The notes below the pieces were generated by a model. That model was not told the DNA's origin. It did no database searches and was given only the letters and a program-made list of their open reading frames with translations. Below, in pieces: positions 20,609 through 28,544 of a stretch of DNA of 64,000 bases. Position 1 is the stretch's first letter. Every line of letters begins with the position of its first letter. Source of the stretch: Shinella pollutisoli (lineage in GTDB: Bacteria > Pseudomonadota > Alphaproteobacteria > Rhizobiales > Rhizobiaceae); assembly GCF_024609765.1 (NCBI RefSeq), contig NZ_JANFDG010000002.1, forward strand, positions 62,001 through 126,000, in the 5' to 3' direction. Both the position numbers and the translations under genes were made by a program.

Positions 20609-21529
20609 TCACGACCTCGCGGAGAAGAGGCCGCTCGGCCGGAAGGCGAGGATCAGCGCCATCAGGATGTAGATGAGCATGGAGGCGATCGCCGCGCCGA
20701 CCGGACCGGCCTGCGTCGCCGGCAGGGCGAGCGCCAGCAGCTTCGGCAGCAGGAAGCGGCCCATCGTGTCGACGAGGCCGACGAGCACCGCGCCGACGAG
20801 CGCGCCCTTGATCGAGCCGATGCCGCCGATGACGATGACGACGAAGGCGAGGATCAGCGCCGGCTCGCCCATGCCGACCTGCACCGATTGCAGCGCGCCG
20901 ACGAGCGCCCCGGCAAGGCCGGCGAGTGCGGCGCCAAGCGCGAAGACGAGCGTGTAGAGCGCGCGGATGTCGACGCCGAGTGCTGCGATCATCTCGCGGT
21001 CGGTCTCGCCGGCGCGGATGCGCATGCCGAGCCGGGTGCGGCCGATCAGCAGGTAGAGGCCCGCCGCCACCAGCACGCCGACGGCGATGATGGCGAGGCG
21101 GTAGAGCGGGTATTGCCCGCCGCCCGGCAGCGCCACGGCGCCCTGCAGGACGGGCGGGATGTCGAGATAGAGCGGGAAGGAGCCGAACAGCCAGCGCGTG
21201 CCCTCGGAGAAGACGAGGATCAGCGCGAAGGTGGCGAGCACCTGGTCGAGATGGTCGCGCGCATAGAGCCTGCGGATGACGGCGACCTCCATCAGCGCGC
21301 CGGCCGCGGCCGCAGCCGCGAGGCTCGTGACGAGCCCGAGCCAGAAGGAGCCGGTCGTCGCCGCCACGCTCGCGCAGGCGAAGGCGCCGACCATGTAGAG
21401 CGAGCCGTGGGCGAGGTTGATGAGCCCCATCACGCCGAAGATCAGCGTCAGCCCGGCGGCGATGAGGAAGAGCATCACGCCGAGTTGCAGGCCGTTCAGG
21501 AGTTGCTCGATCAGGAGGGCTAGCGACAA
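20609..21529 (-). CDS. livH: Branched-chain amino acid-type ABC transporter permease LivH
   Basis: About 306 residues. The family opening LIEQLLNGLQLGVMLFLIAAGLTLIFGVMG (two pieces) is followed by NLAHGSLYMVGAF, as in LivH. The start is uncertain: a TTG at 21527-21529 gives the normal length and N-terminus, while the longest frame reaches a GTG at 21616. The longer form would start inside the terminator-like hairpin that follows the binding-protein gene, so I prefer the TTG. No strong ribosome-binding site is visible for either. Confidence 0.82.
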   Translation of the reverse strand: MSLALLIEQLLNGLQLGVMLFLIAAGLTLIFGVMGLINLAHGSLYMVGAFACASVAATTGSFWLGLVTSLAAAAAAGALMEVAVIRRLYARDHLDQVLATFALILVFSEGTRWLFGSFPLYLDIPPVLQGAVALPGGGQYPLYRLAIIAVGVLVAAGLYLLIGRTRLGMRIRAGETDREMIAALGVDIRALYTLVFALGAALAGLAGALVGALQSVQVGMGEPALILAFVVIVIGGIGSIKGALVGAVLVGLVDTMGRFLLPKLLALALPATQAGPVGAAIASMLIYILMALILAFRPSGLFSARS

Positions 21530-21600
21530 GGGGATCGGTCCGGCGGGCTGGAGCAATTCCGGCAAAGGTGCGTAGCGGTCCTGCGTCCGGAATTGCCCGG

Positions 21601-21631
21601 AAACAAAGGCGGCCACCGGCAGGCGGCCGCC
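21601..21631 (-). terminator. Terminator-like hairpin between livK and livH
   Basis: On the minus strand a 10-base stem (GGCGGCCGCC pairing with GGTGGCCGCC, one wobble) with a four-base loop is followed by TTTGTTT. It lies 10 bases past the livK stop. In an operon this would terminate part of the transcripts, or protect their 3' ends, giving more binding protein than permease. Confidence 0.65.
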
Positions 21632-21641
21632 CTCATGGGGA

Positions 21642-22775
21642 TCACATCGCGCACTGGTCGGCGTAGGCGTCGCCGTGGTCGGTGAAGGCGGTGCCGATGA
21701 TCCGGTTGGTCAGCACGTCGCCGTCCTTGACCACCTCGCGAACGTAGATGTCCTGGATCGGATGGTTGTTCTTGTTGAACTTGAATTTCCCCCGCACGGA
21801 GGCGAAGTCCGCTTCCTTCAGGGCGGCGCGGAAGGCTTGCCTGTCCTTCACGCTCGCCTTGCCGAGCGCCGCGAGGATCAGGTTGGCGGTGTCCCAGCTC
21901 TGCGCGGCGTAGATCGAGGGCAGGCGGTTATATTCCTTGCTGAAGGCCTCGACGAAGGCCTTGTTGGCCGCGTTGTCGAGGTCCTTCGCCCAGGTGGCGG
22001 AGTTCTTGACGCCCAGCGCCGCATCGCCGATCGCCGGCAGAACGTCCTGGCTGAAGGAGAAGCCGGGGCCGGTGACGGGGATGTCGACGCCGGACTGGGC
22101 ATATTGCTTCATGAAGGCGATTCCCATGCCGCCGGGCAGGAAGAAGTAGACGGAATCGGCGCCCGAGGCGCGGATTTCCGCGATCTCGGCGGCATAGTCG
22201 GTCTGGCCGACCTGGGTATAGATCTCGCCGGCGAGCTCGCCCTTGTAGTAGCGCTTGAAGCCGGTCAGCGCGTCCTTGCCGGCCGGATAGTTCGGCGCGA
22301 GGATGAAGGTCTTCTTGTAGTCCTTGTTGTCGTATTCGCCCATCGCCTCGTGGAAATTGTCGTTCTGGTAGGCCACGTTGAAATAGTTCGGATGGCAGTT
22401 GGCGCCGGCAAGCGCCGAGGGACCGGCGTTCGGCGACAGGTAGATGACGTCCTGGGCCACCGTGTTCGGGATGACGGCCATGGCGAGGTTGGACCAGATG
22501 ATCCCCGTCATCAGGTCGACCTTGTCGCTCTGGATCATCTTCTCGGCGATCTGCACGGCGAGTTCCGGCTTCTGCGCATCGTCCTCGACGACGAGCTCGA
22601 TCTCGCTGTTGCCGGACTGCTTGATGGCGAGCTGGAAGGCGTCGCGCATGTCGATGCCGAGCCCCGCGCCGCCGCCCGAAAGCGTGGTGATGACGCCGAT
22701 CTTCACCGGCTCCGCCTGCGCAGCACCCGCCGCCAGCACCAGCGCGGCCGCGCCGGCCGCCAGAATCTTCCGCAT
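21642..22775 (-). CDS. livK: Branched-chain amino acid-type ABC transporter substrate-binding protein
   Basis: The 377-residue periplasmic protein has a signal peptide of about 21 residues ending AGAAQA. The Peripla_BP_6 fold follows: VKIGVITTLSGGGAGLGIDMRDAFQLA, IQSDKVDLMTGIIWSNLAMAV and SAAQSWDTANLI-type features. The ATG at 22773-22775 has AGGAGGA eight bases upstream, whereas an extended frame to 22871 has no such signal. It is the first gene of the operon livK-H-M-G-F-hydrolase. The ligand of HAAT-class binding proteins varies widely (amino acids, amides, urea, aromatic acids), so the symbol describes family rather than substrate. Confidence 0.87.
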   Translation of the reverse strand: MRKILAAGAAALVLAAGAAQAEPVKIGVITTLSGGGAGLGIDMRDAFQLAIKQSGNSEIELVVEDDAQKPELAVQIAEKMIQSDKVDLMTGIIWSNLAMAVIPNTVAQDVIYLSPNAGPSALAGANCHPNYFNVAYQNDNFHEAMGEYDNKDYKKTFILAPNYPAGKDALTGFKRYYKGELAGEIYTQVGQTDYAAEIAEIRASGADSVYFFLPGGMGIAFMKQYAQSGVDIPVTGPGFSFSQDVLPAIGDAALGVKNSATWAKDLDNAANKAFVEAFSKEYNRLPSIYAAQSWDTANLILAALGKASVKDRQAFRAALKEADFASVRGKFKFNKNNHPIQDIYVREVVKDGDVLTNRIIGTAFTDHGDAYADQCAM

Positions 22776-22884
22776 GTCGTTCTCCTCCTGTCGGTCCTGA
22801 AACCGTTTCTTGTCGGCAGAGAACTTTTCAGAGTTCCGGCAACAGTGCAACCGTGTGTTTTCGCTTCGCAATCCGAATGTGCGC

Positions 22885-23136
22885 TCAGCAGAGCGCCGAG
22901 CGGTTCATCAGCATGATGTCGCTCGACGTCAGCGCGGCGCGCGTGCGGTCGCCGATCTGGTCGAGCACCGCGTGCAGCGCCTTGTCGAGGCAGAATTCCA
23001 CGACTTCGGCCTCCAGCGAACGCGACGATTCCAGCGCATAGGCGACGAGACGCGCCAGCGCGATCAACTCGGTTTCCCGGTCGTCGGACTTCAAGGTTTC
23101 CATGTCCATGCTTTTCACGCCCCCGTGCCCGTGCAT
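22885..23136 (-). CDS. Small unknown protein (83 aa) downstream of tfuA
   Basis: I do not recognise the family. The 83-residue protein begins with a short Gly/His stretch (MHGHGGVK), then a helical region rich in Leu, Ala and Glu (LIALARLVAYALESSRSLEAEV) with a conserved-looking EFCLDKALHAVLDQIGDR segment, and one further Cys at the C-terminus. There is no membrane segment or signal peptide. AGGGGG lies five bases upstream of the ATG, a good ribosome-binding site. It starts 37 bases after the tfuA stop on the same strand, so it probably belongs to the TfuA-YcaO operon. A partner, regulator or immunity role is possible but unsupported. Confidence 0.6.
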   Translation of the reverse strand: MHGHGGVKSMDMETLKSDDRETELIALARLVAYALESSRSLEAEVVEFCLDKALHAVLDQIGDRTRAALTSSDIMLMNRSALC

Positions 23137-23173
23137 GTGTCCCCCTATCGGACACTATAGGCGCATCACGTGA

Positions 23174-23941
23174 TCATGGCGCGTGACTCGGGCGTGACAC
23201 ACGTTGAATGGGAAAATCCGCGGCCGGCCCCGTCGGCGGTTGGTCCGCCGCCGCGCGCCAGAGCGAGGTGGCTTGGAAGCGCCAGTTTCCGCGCCTGGCG
23301 GGGGTTTGCGGCGGAAAATCCGCCATGGCGGCGACGAGGAGGAGCGCGTCCTCCCGCTTCCGGTCGACGGCGCTTGCGTGGAGAAGTTGCAAGAGGCGAG
23401 GTCCGTCTTCCGCCATTCCCGCCGTCTCGACGATGCGGGACCAGGTGCGCGTCTTGTAGAAGAGGCCGGCGGCGGCCTCGCGGAGACGCGCGAGGCGCGC
23501 CGCATCCAGCCTCTTTTCGTCGGCGATCCGGTCGAGCGTGGCGTCGACGTTGACGAGCGGGAGCGAGAGGGCGGGATAGCCGAGCTCGGCCGGGCCGTGC
23601 AGGAGGGCGACGTCCGCGTCGTCCACCCGCCGGCCGGTGGCGAAATCGGCGTAGATGCGGCCGATGCCGATCATGCCGAAGCATGCGCATTCGGCGGCGC
23701 GCAACGCGCCCATGCTGGCGGCGCCGAAGACATGGACGCCGCTGTCGAGCGCAAAGAGGATCTCCTTGTGCCAGACCGGGGCGACATGCTCGAAACTGCC
23801 GTCGACGATGCCGATCGCCCTGGCGCCCGCCCGCACGGCGGCAAGCGCGTCGCCATGGGCGGCCGGCGGGCGCACGGTGAAGGCATCTCCGCAGATCCGG
23901 GCGGCATCGGGCAGGCTGGGTCCGGCGAACAGGATCTTCAT
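23174..23941 (-). CDS. TfuA-like protein
   Basis: The 255-residue protein has the TfuA core: an opening ILFAGPSLPDA and the hallmark VFGAASMGALRAAECACFGM with IGRIYADF (about 69-92). TfuA proteins act with YcaO enzymes; in methanogens the pair is linked to backbone thioamidation of a glycine in methyl-coenzyme M reductase, and the name comes from trifolitoxin production in Rhizobium. The gene overlaps ycaO by four bases (ATGA), so the two products are made in a fixed ratio. The target is probably the small repeat-ended peptide encoded just before ycaO. The C-terminal 40 residues are Pro/Arg-rich and probably disordered. Confidence 0.9.
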   Translation of the reverse strand: MKILFAGPSLPDAARICGDAFTVRPPAAHGDALAAVRAGARAIGIVDGSFEHVAPVWHKEILFALDSGVHVFGAASMGALRAAECACFGMIGIGRIYADFATGRRVDDADVALLHGPAELGYPALSLPLVNVDATLDRIADEKRLDAARLARLREAAAGLFYKTRTWSRIVETAGMAEDGPRLLQLLHASAVDRKREDALLLVAAMADFPPQTPARRGNWRFQATSLWRAAADQPPTGPAADFPIQRVSRPSHAP

Positions 23942-25131
23942 GACGCCTCGAACAGCAGGCGCGACAGGGCGCGCGGCCCGAGCGGCAGGCGGCGTGCGCC
24001 TTCCGGGCCTTCGAGATCGGGGACGACGACCTTGACGACGGAAACGGGCAGGGCGGCATCGGCGAGCGGCACGGCGACCACGCGCGTGACGCCCGCCGCC
24101 GCAAGCCGCGCGCGGCAGTGGATAAGGAGCGTGGCGGCATCGCCATCCGGCGCGTCGGGCGCGTCCGCCGGCCGTGGCTCGGCCGCAAACAGCGCCAGCG
24201 TCTCCGGCGCGAGCGGCCGGGAGAAGGTCTCGGCGAAGAGGTCGTCGCGCGCGCCGCTGATATAGGTGAGGCGCGACTGCGCCACCTCAGTGAGCGCGCG
24301 GACCGCCGCGCGGGCGGCGGCGGGATGGGCGCCGTAGCCGATCGTCGCGTCGTGGAAGAGCGGAGCCTTCTTCACGAGGATGTCGGGCTCGCCGAGGAGG
24401 GCCGCGAAGGCCGGAACGCGGGTGTCGCTGGTGATGTCGAAGAGGCGGAGCTCCAGCCCGTTGCCGCGCATGACGCGGGCGAGACGGTCGACGGTCGCGT
24501 CGCCGAGCGAGGCCGGTTCGACGGCCGTCGCGAGCCGGCGGGTGCGCGGCAGCAAGCGCCACAGCCGGTCCGCGTCCCGCTCGATGCGCTCCAGGAGACC
24601 GTGCAGGATCGCCTCCGTCTCGTCGTTGCCGGAGGCGAGGCCGTCGGAGGATTGCCAGAAGCGCGGCGCCGTCTGCGTCCGGTCGAGGGCGACGGCGTCG
24701 CGCGGCACCCAGACGCGGCTCTCCGTCGCAAGGTCGCGGCCGGCGAGCCAGTCGGCGGGCTCGTCCCCGGCGAGCACGGGCCGGCGCGCGGCAACGAGGC
24801 CGTCGAGCGGCAGGCAGGCCTCGCCGTCCCGCGCAAGCCCGTTCCGGCTCGCCCGGCGCATCGCGACGAGCGGCCTGCCGGCCACGGCCCGTTCGAGCGC
24901 CTCCATGGCGGCGGAGACCTTCGCGTCGAGGTCGGTGACGCCCTTGCCCTGGTTGATGACGATCGACCGGGCGTTGGGGCTGACGGCGTTCCAGACCGGT
25001 ATGCCGAGGCGGTCCAGCCCGGTCAGCCGCGAAAGCCGGGTGATGCCGAAGCGGGGCAGGAGCGCCTCGATCCGGCTCCAGGTCTCCTCGGGACGGCGGA
25101 TGCGGTCCGAGACGCCCTCCACGGCGGTCAA
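23938..25131 (-). CDS. YcaO-like ATP-dependent peptide backbone-modifying enzyme
   Basis: The 397-residue enzyme shows the YcaO ATP/Mg-binding pattern: AAMEALERA (about 82-91), ETEAILHGLLERIERDAD (about 172-190) and ALTEVAQSRLTYISGARDD (about 279-298). YcaO enzymes use ATP to activate a backbone amide, giving azolines, amidines or, with TfuA, thioamides. The C-terminus (SRLLFEAS) lacks the Pro-rich PxPxP tail of azoline-forming YcaOs, and no E1-like or dehydrogenase gene is present, both of which favour the TfuA-dependent route. The start is a TTG at 25129-25131 that shares TTGA with the stop of the upstream peptide gene; a GTG three codons later is an alternative. Confidence 0.9.
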   Translation of the reverse strand: MTAVEGVSDRIRRPEETWSRIEALLPRFGITRLSRLTGLDRLGIPVWNAVSPNARSIVINQGKGVTDLDAKVSAAMEALERAVAGRPLVAMRRASRNGLARDGEACLPLDGLVAARRPVLAGDEPADWLAGRDLATESRVWVPRDAVALDRTQTAPRFWQSSDGLASGNDETEAILHGLLERIERDADRLWRLLPRTRRLATAVEPASLGDATVDRLARVMRGNGLELRLFDITSDTRVPAFAALLGEPDILVKKAPLFHDATIGYGAHPAAARAAVRALTEVAQSRLTYISGARDDLFAETFSRPLAPETLALFAAEPRPADAPDAPDGDAATLLIHCRARLAAAGVTRVVAVPLADAALPVSVVKVVVPDLEGPEGARRLPLGPRALSRLLFEAS

Positions 25132-25367
25132 GTGTCCATGAAGCCCCCGGAAACATCCATGAAGCCGCCGGAGACCGCATCCGCGGACGAGGCGAGGGCC
25201 GCGAGGTTCACGCCCTTGACGACGGTCGCGCCGGCCTTGCGCAGGTCGTCCGCCTTCTTGAGGTCGCCGCCCGTCGGGGCGTCGACCCCGGTGACGGTTC
25301 CGGCATCGAGGTCGGCGACCCAGAGCCCGTCTTCGCCTGCAATGCCGAGAACAACAATCCTTGCCAT
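25128..25367 (-). CDS. Candidate RiPP precursor peptide with duplicated C-terminal core
   Basis: The 79-residue peptide has a leader-like region (MARIVVLGIAGEDGLW, then an acidic/Lys section GGDLKKADDLRKAG) and ends in two exact tandem copies of VSGGFMD (residues 65-71 and 72-78) plus a final Thr. It contains no Cys. AGGGAG lies about eight bases upstream of the ATG at 25365-25367. The stop shares four bases with the ycaO start, so precursor and enzyme are translationally coupled. Small size, position before YcaO/TfuA and the repeated C-terminal unit match a multi-core RiPP precursor. With no Cys, thiazoles are excluded; Gly thioamides or Ser-derived oxazolines remain possible. No exporter or leader peptidase is seen nearby. 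The family is not one I recognise. Confidence 0.75.
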   Translation of the reverse strand: MARIVVLGIAGEDGLWVADLDAGTVTGVDAPTGGDLKKADDLRKAGATVVKGVNLAALASSADAVSGGFMDVSGGFMDT

Positions 25368-25397
25368 CTCATCGTCTCCCTTTGCCCAAGCGCTTCG

Positions 25398-27209
25398 TCA
25401 GAAACCCGCCTTCTTCAGTCCTTCGCGATAGTGCTCCCGCTGCCATTCCTCCTTGAACGGCACCACGGCCATCCAGGCGTCGAGGTCGAAATCGGGATTG
25501 ATGTCATAGGCCCGCCGCACGAACTGCCGTGCCTTGCGCGTGTCGCCGAGCATGCCCCAGCAGGCGGCGGCGAGGCGATGGACGGGCGAGCGGTCCTTCA
25601 TGCGGCCGATGCAGGAGAGCGCCTCCTCGTAGCGGCCCATCGAGTAGTTCGCACCGGCCGCCGTCCAGAAATACTCGTCCGGCGGCAGCGGGTTGAGATC
25701 GATGGCGTGCTCGATCTTGGCGAGGCCGAGACCCGGCGCGGAAGCCTGCACCAGCGTGTCGGCGTAGCTGGCGATGACATTGGCATAGTGCGGGCTCAAC
25801 TGCTCGGCCCGGTCGAGATAGGCGGCGCTCTCGTCGAAGCGGCGGGCATAGAGCTTGACGACGCCGAGCTCGCGATAGCCGGAGGCGAGCCGCTCGTCGG
25901 CGCGCACGGCCTCGTGGGCATGGATCTCCGCCTGCCTGAGTAGGTCCTCGTCGCCGCGCGCGGTGACAAGCCATTCGAGGAAATAGGTGCGGGCGAGGCC
26001 GCCGAGCGCCGGCGCGAAGCCGCTGTTGCCCTGCAGCGCCTCGCGGAAGCTCTTGCGCGCCCGGCGCACGTCGCGCAGGTCGAGGTTCTTCAGGTGCCCC
26101 TGGCCGACCAGGAAGCTGCGATAGGCGTCGGGATCGCCCTCGTAGTCGCCGCGCACCAGCTCGTTTTGCTCGATCTCGGTGGCGATGACGCCGGCGATCT
26201 GGCGGGCGATCATCTGCCGCGAGCGCAGCAGGCCCTCGCTGGAAAGCGAGAAGCGGTCCGCCCAGATGACCTCGTCGCTGCCGAAGAAGATCAGCTGCGT
26301 GAAGAGCGTGTGCGTGCTGCCCTCGTCGTGCAGGCGGGTCTCCAGGATGTAGCTGATCGCGTGGCGCTCGTAGGTGGCGGCCTTGTCGGACTGGTGCGAG
26401 ATCTGGGCGGCGGTGTGCGGGGCGATGATGGAGATGGAGCGCAGGCTGCAGAGCCCGATCGTCACGTCCTCGATCAGCGCCTCGCAGAAGCGGGCGGGCG
26501 CGCGGGCGGCATGCGCCGTGACCGGCGGCAGGAGCACGACGCGCGGCGGGTTGCGGCGCGGTGCGGCGATGCCGGCGTCCTCCGGCTGCGCGGCGCGCGC
26601 GGGCGGCCGCGGCGCCATGAGGCCCGCGTCGGCGGGAGGCCGGCCCGTCAGCAGGGCGCGGATCTCCTCGTCGCCGGGATCGGCCTCGAGGAGCCGCAGC
26701 GCGGCCGACGACAGCGCCTGCCTATCGGCCGCCTCGCGGCGATCCGCCTGCCGCAGCAGCGCGCGGCGCAAAAGGCCGGTCTGCGCCTCGCGCTGCACGG
26801 CGATCCAGGTCGCGAGCGTCTTCGTCCCGGGGCGGACGTGTTTCAGGAAATCCTCGGCGAGGAGGCGGGCGAGCAGGGGCAGGTCCGCTTCCTCGCGCAC
26901 GGCGGCGATGTCGCTCTCCACCGGATCGGCGCCGCGTGCGACGGAGGTCTCGGTGAAGGCAAGGTAGGCGTGGCCGAGTTCGCGCTGGCGCTTCTGCACG
27001 CGGGCGAGTGTCTGGCGCAGGTTGGCGAGCGCCGTGGCGGGGTTGCCGTCGTCCCAGAGCAGGGCGGCGACATCGGCCCTCGGGATCTCGTCGAGCCCGC
27101 GCGCATGCAGGTAAGCGAGGATGAGGAGGGCCTTTTCCGGAAAGACGATCTCCTCGCCGCCCTCTCCGAGCAGCCGCAGATGACCGAACGTCTGCAACCG
27201 CGCCGGCAT
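25398..27209 (-). CDS. SARP-like transcriptional regulator with TolB-like and TPR domains
   Basis: About 603 residues. Residues 1-105 resemble the winged-helix/BTAD opening of SARP-type activators (LRLLGEGGEEIVFPEKALLILAYL, DVAALLWDDG, LANLRQTLARVQKRQ). Residues about 220-360 resemble the TolB-like/adenylate-cyclase-associated domain (VVLLPPVTAHA, FCEALIEDVTIGLCSL, YILETRLHDEG, VIWADRFSL). The rest is TPR repeats (AYRSFLVGQGHLKNLD to the end). The ATG at 27207-27209 is chosen because it follows the XRE gene stop by seven bases and homology begins at MPARLQTFGH. It ends 30 bases before the candidate precursor gene, so it likely controls, and is co-transcribed with, the TfuA-YcaO genes. Confidence 0.8.
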   Translation of the reverse strand: MPARLQTFGHLRLLGEGGEEIVFPEKALLILAYLHARGLDEIPRADVAALLWDDGNPATALANLRQTLARVQKRQRELGHAYLAFTETSVARGADPVESDIAAVREEADLPLLARLLAEDFLKHVRPGTKTLATWIAVQREAQTGLLRRALLRQADRREAADRQALSSAALRLLEADPGDEEIRALLTGRPPADAGLMAPRPPARAAQPEDAGIAAPRRNPPRVVLLPPVTAHAARAPARFCEALIEDVTIGLCSLRSISIIAPHTAAQISHQSDKAATYERHAISYILETRLHDEGSTHTLFTQLIFFGSDEVIWADRFSLSSEGLLRSRQMIARQIAGVIATEIEQNELVRGDYEGDPDAYRSFLVGQGHLKNLDLRDVRRARKSFREALQGNSGFAPALGGLARTYFLEWLVTARGDEDLLRQAEIHAHEAVRADERLASGYRELGVVKLYARRFDESAAYLDRAEQLSPHYANVIASYADTLVQASAPGLGLAKIEHAIDLNPLPPDEYFWTAAGANYSMGRYEEALSCIGRMKDRSPVHRLAAACWGMLGDTRKARQFVRRAYDINPDFDLDAWMAVVPFKEEWQREHYREGLKKAGF

Positions 27210-27216
27210 CGGAAAG

Positions 27217-27654
27217 TCAGATCCGCAGTTCCGGGATGTCGCCCGCCTGCGTGCGCTCGCCCGCCTGCTCGCCGGCCGACAAGGCCGTCGCGAGCGCGAT
27301 GATCGAGCGGCGCACGCGCGCATCCCCGATCTTCAGGAAGGCGCGGTTGAGGTCGAGGCCCTCCTTCGACGAGACGAAGGCGGACACGTCGCCCGGCTGG
27401 CCGGCACCGGCGAAGGATGCGGGCGCATCGTCCTCCTGGAAGAAGAAGCTCGGCGGCACGCGGAACACTTCCGCGATCGCCTGCAGGCGGCTGGCGCTGA
27501 TGCGGTTCGTGCCCTTCTCGTATTTCTGCACCTGCTGGAAGGTGACGCCGAGCCGGTCGGCCAGCGCCTCCTGGCTCATGCCGACCATGAGCCGGCGCAG
27601 GCGGACGCGGGAACCGACGAAGACATCGATCGGATTCGGGGTTTTCTTGTTCAT
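27217..27654 (-). CDS. XRE family helix-turn-helix regulator
   Basis: The 145-residue protein has an N-terminal HTH_3 domain (about 10-65): RVRLRRLMVGMSQEALADRLGV and TFQQVQKYEKGTNRISASRL are the classic helix-turn-helix pattern. The C-terminal half is helical (VRRSIIALATALSAG) and may serve dimerisation. The ATG at 27652-27654 is preferred over one at 27690 because AGGAG lies eight bases before it and homologues begin at MNKK. It is the first gene of the regulator-precursor-ycaO-tfuA set. A palindrome 22 bases upstream of its start could be its own operator. Confidence 0.9.
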   Translation of the reverse strand: MNKKTPNPIDVFVGSRVRLRRLMVGMSQEALADRLGVTFQQVQKYEKGTNRISASRLQAIAEVFRVPPSFFFQEDDAPASFAGAGQPGDVSAFVSSKEGLDLNRAFLKIGDARVRRSIIALATALSAGEQAGERTQAGDIPELRI

Positions 27655-27675
27655 GGCTGCTACTCCTATGGGCGG

Positions 27676-27691
27676 CATGTCCGCAGACATG
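27676..27691. promoter_or_regulatory. Palindrome CATGTC-N4-GACATG upstream of XRE gene
   Basis: Perfect six-base arms with a four-base spacer lie 22 bases upstream of the XRE start codon. Size and position suit an XRE-type operator, but no second copy was noticed in front of the precursor gene. Confidence 0.4.
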
Positions 27692-27788
27692 GCGGGGCCC
27701 TCGGCCGACTGTGCTTGAATCGCGGCGTCGATGCAACCGCCGCGTCAGGCATTTTCTTTTTCCCGCGTCTGGCAGTGCGAGGCGGTCG

Positions 27789-28544
27789 TCAGTGGCTTTG
27801 CGGTGCGCTCAGCGAGGCGACGAAGCGCCGGGTGCGCTCCCGTTCCGGCGCGGTGAAGATGGCGCGGGGCGAGCCCTGCTCGACGATGACGCCGCCGTCG
27901 AGGAAGACGACGCCGTCGGCGACGCGCGAGGCGAGCCTAAGGTCGTGGGTGGCCATGATCATCGTCGTGCCCTCGCGGGCGAGCCGGCTCAGCACCTCGA
28001 CGACCTCCTCCGAGAGTTCCGGGTCGAGCGCGGAGGTGGGTTCGTCGCAGAGCAGCACGCGCGGCGAGGGGGCGAGCGCGCGGGCGATCGCCACGCGCTG
28101 CTGCTGGCCGCCGGAAAGCGTCGCCGGCCAGGCCTCGGCCTTGTGCGCCATGCCGACCTTTTCGAGCAGCTCCATGGCGCGGGCGCGGGCCTTGTCGGCC
28201 GGCCATTTCAGCACGGTGACGAGGCCCTCCATGACGTTGGCGATCGCCGTCTGGTGCGGGAAGAGCTGGAAGTTCTGGAAGACCATGCCGGTCTGGCGGC
28301 GCAGCTTCTGGACCGCCGGCCAGCCGATCTTGCGGCCGGGCGCGAATTCCAGCCTCTCCTCGCCGAGGCGGATGGCGCCGGAGGTCGGGATCTCGAGCAG
28401 GTTGACGCAGCGCAGCAGCGTGCTCTTGCCGCCGCCCGAGGGGCCGACGAGCGCCGTCACGGTGCCCTCGCTGAGCCTGAGGCTGATGTCCTGCAGCACC
28501 ACGTGGTCGCCGAAGCGTTTCTCGACATGCTCGAGCTCGATCAT
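27789..28544 (-). CDS. Polar amino acid ABC transporter ATP-binding protein
   Basis: The 251-residue ATPase is of the GlnQ/HisP class. Walker A is GPSGGGKST (about 36-44), the signature LSGGQQQRVAIARAL (about 135-149), and Walker B VLLCDEPTSALDPEL. It begins with the family opening MIELEHVEKRFG. The ATG overlaps the permease stop (ATGA). It energises uptake through the adjoining permease. Confidence 0.92.
   Translation of the reverse strand: MIELEHVEKRFGDHVVLQDISLRLSEGTVTALVGPSGGGKSTLLRCVNLLEIPTSGAIRLGEERLEFAPGRKIGWPAVQKLRRQTGMVFQNFQLFPHQTAIANVMEGLVTVLKWPADKARARAMELLEKVGMAHKAEAWPATLSGGQQQRVAIARALAPSPRVLLCDEPTSALDPELSEEVVEVLSRLAREGTTMIMATHDLRLASRVADGVVFLDGGVIVEQGSPRAIFTAPERERTRRFVASLSAPQSH

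Noticed and set aside
21530-21616. LivH start at a GTG at 21616
   Set aside because: The start would lie inside the terminator-like stem after livK and give a protein longer than usual; the TTG at 21529 fits family length, though without a strong ribosome-binding site.
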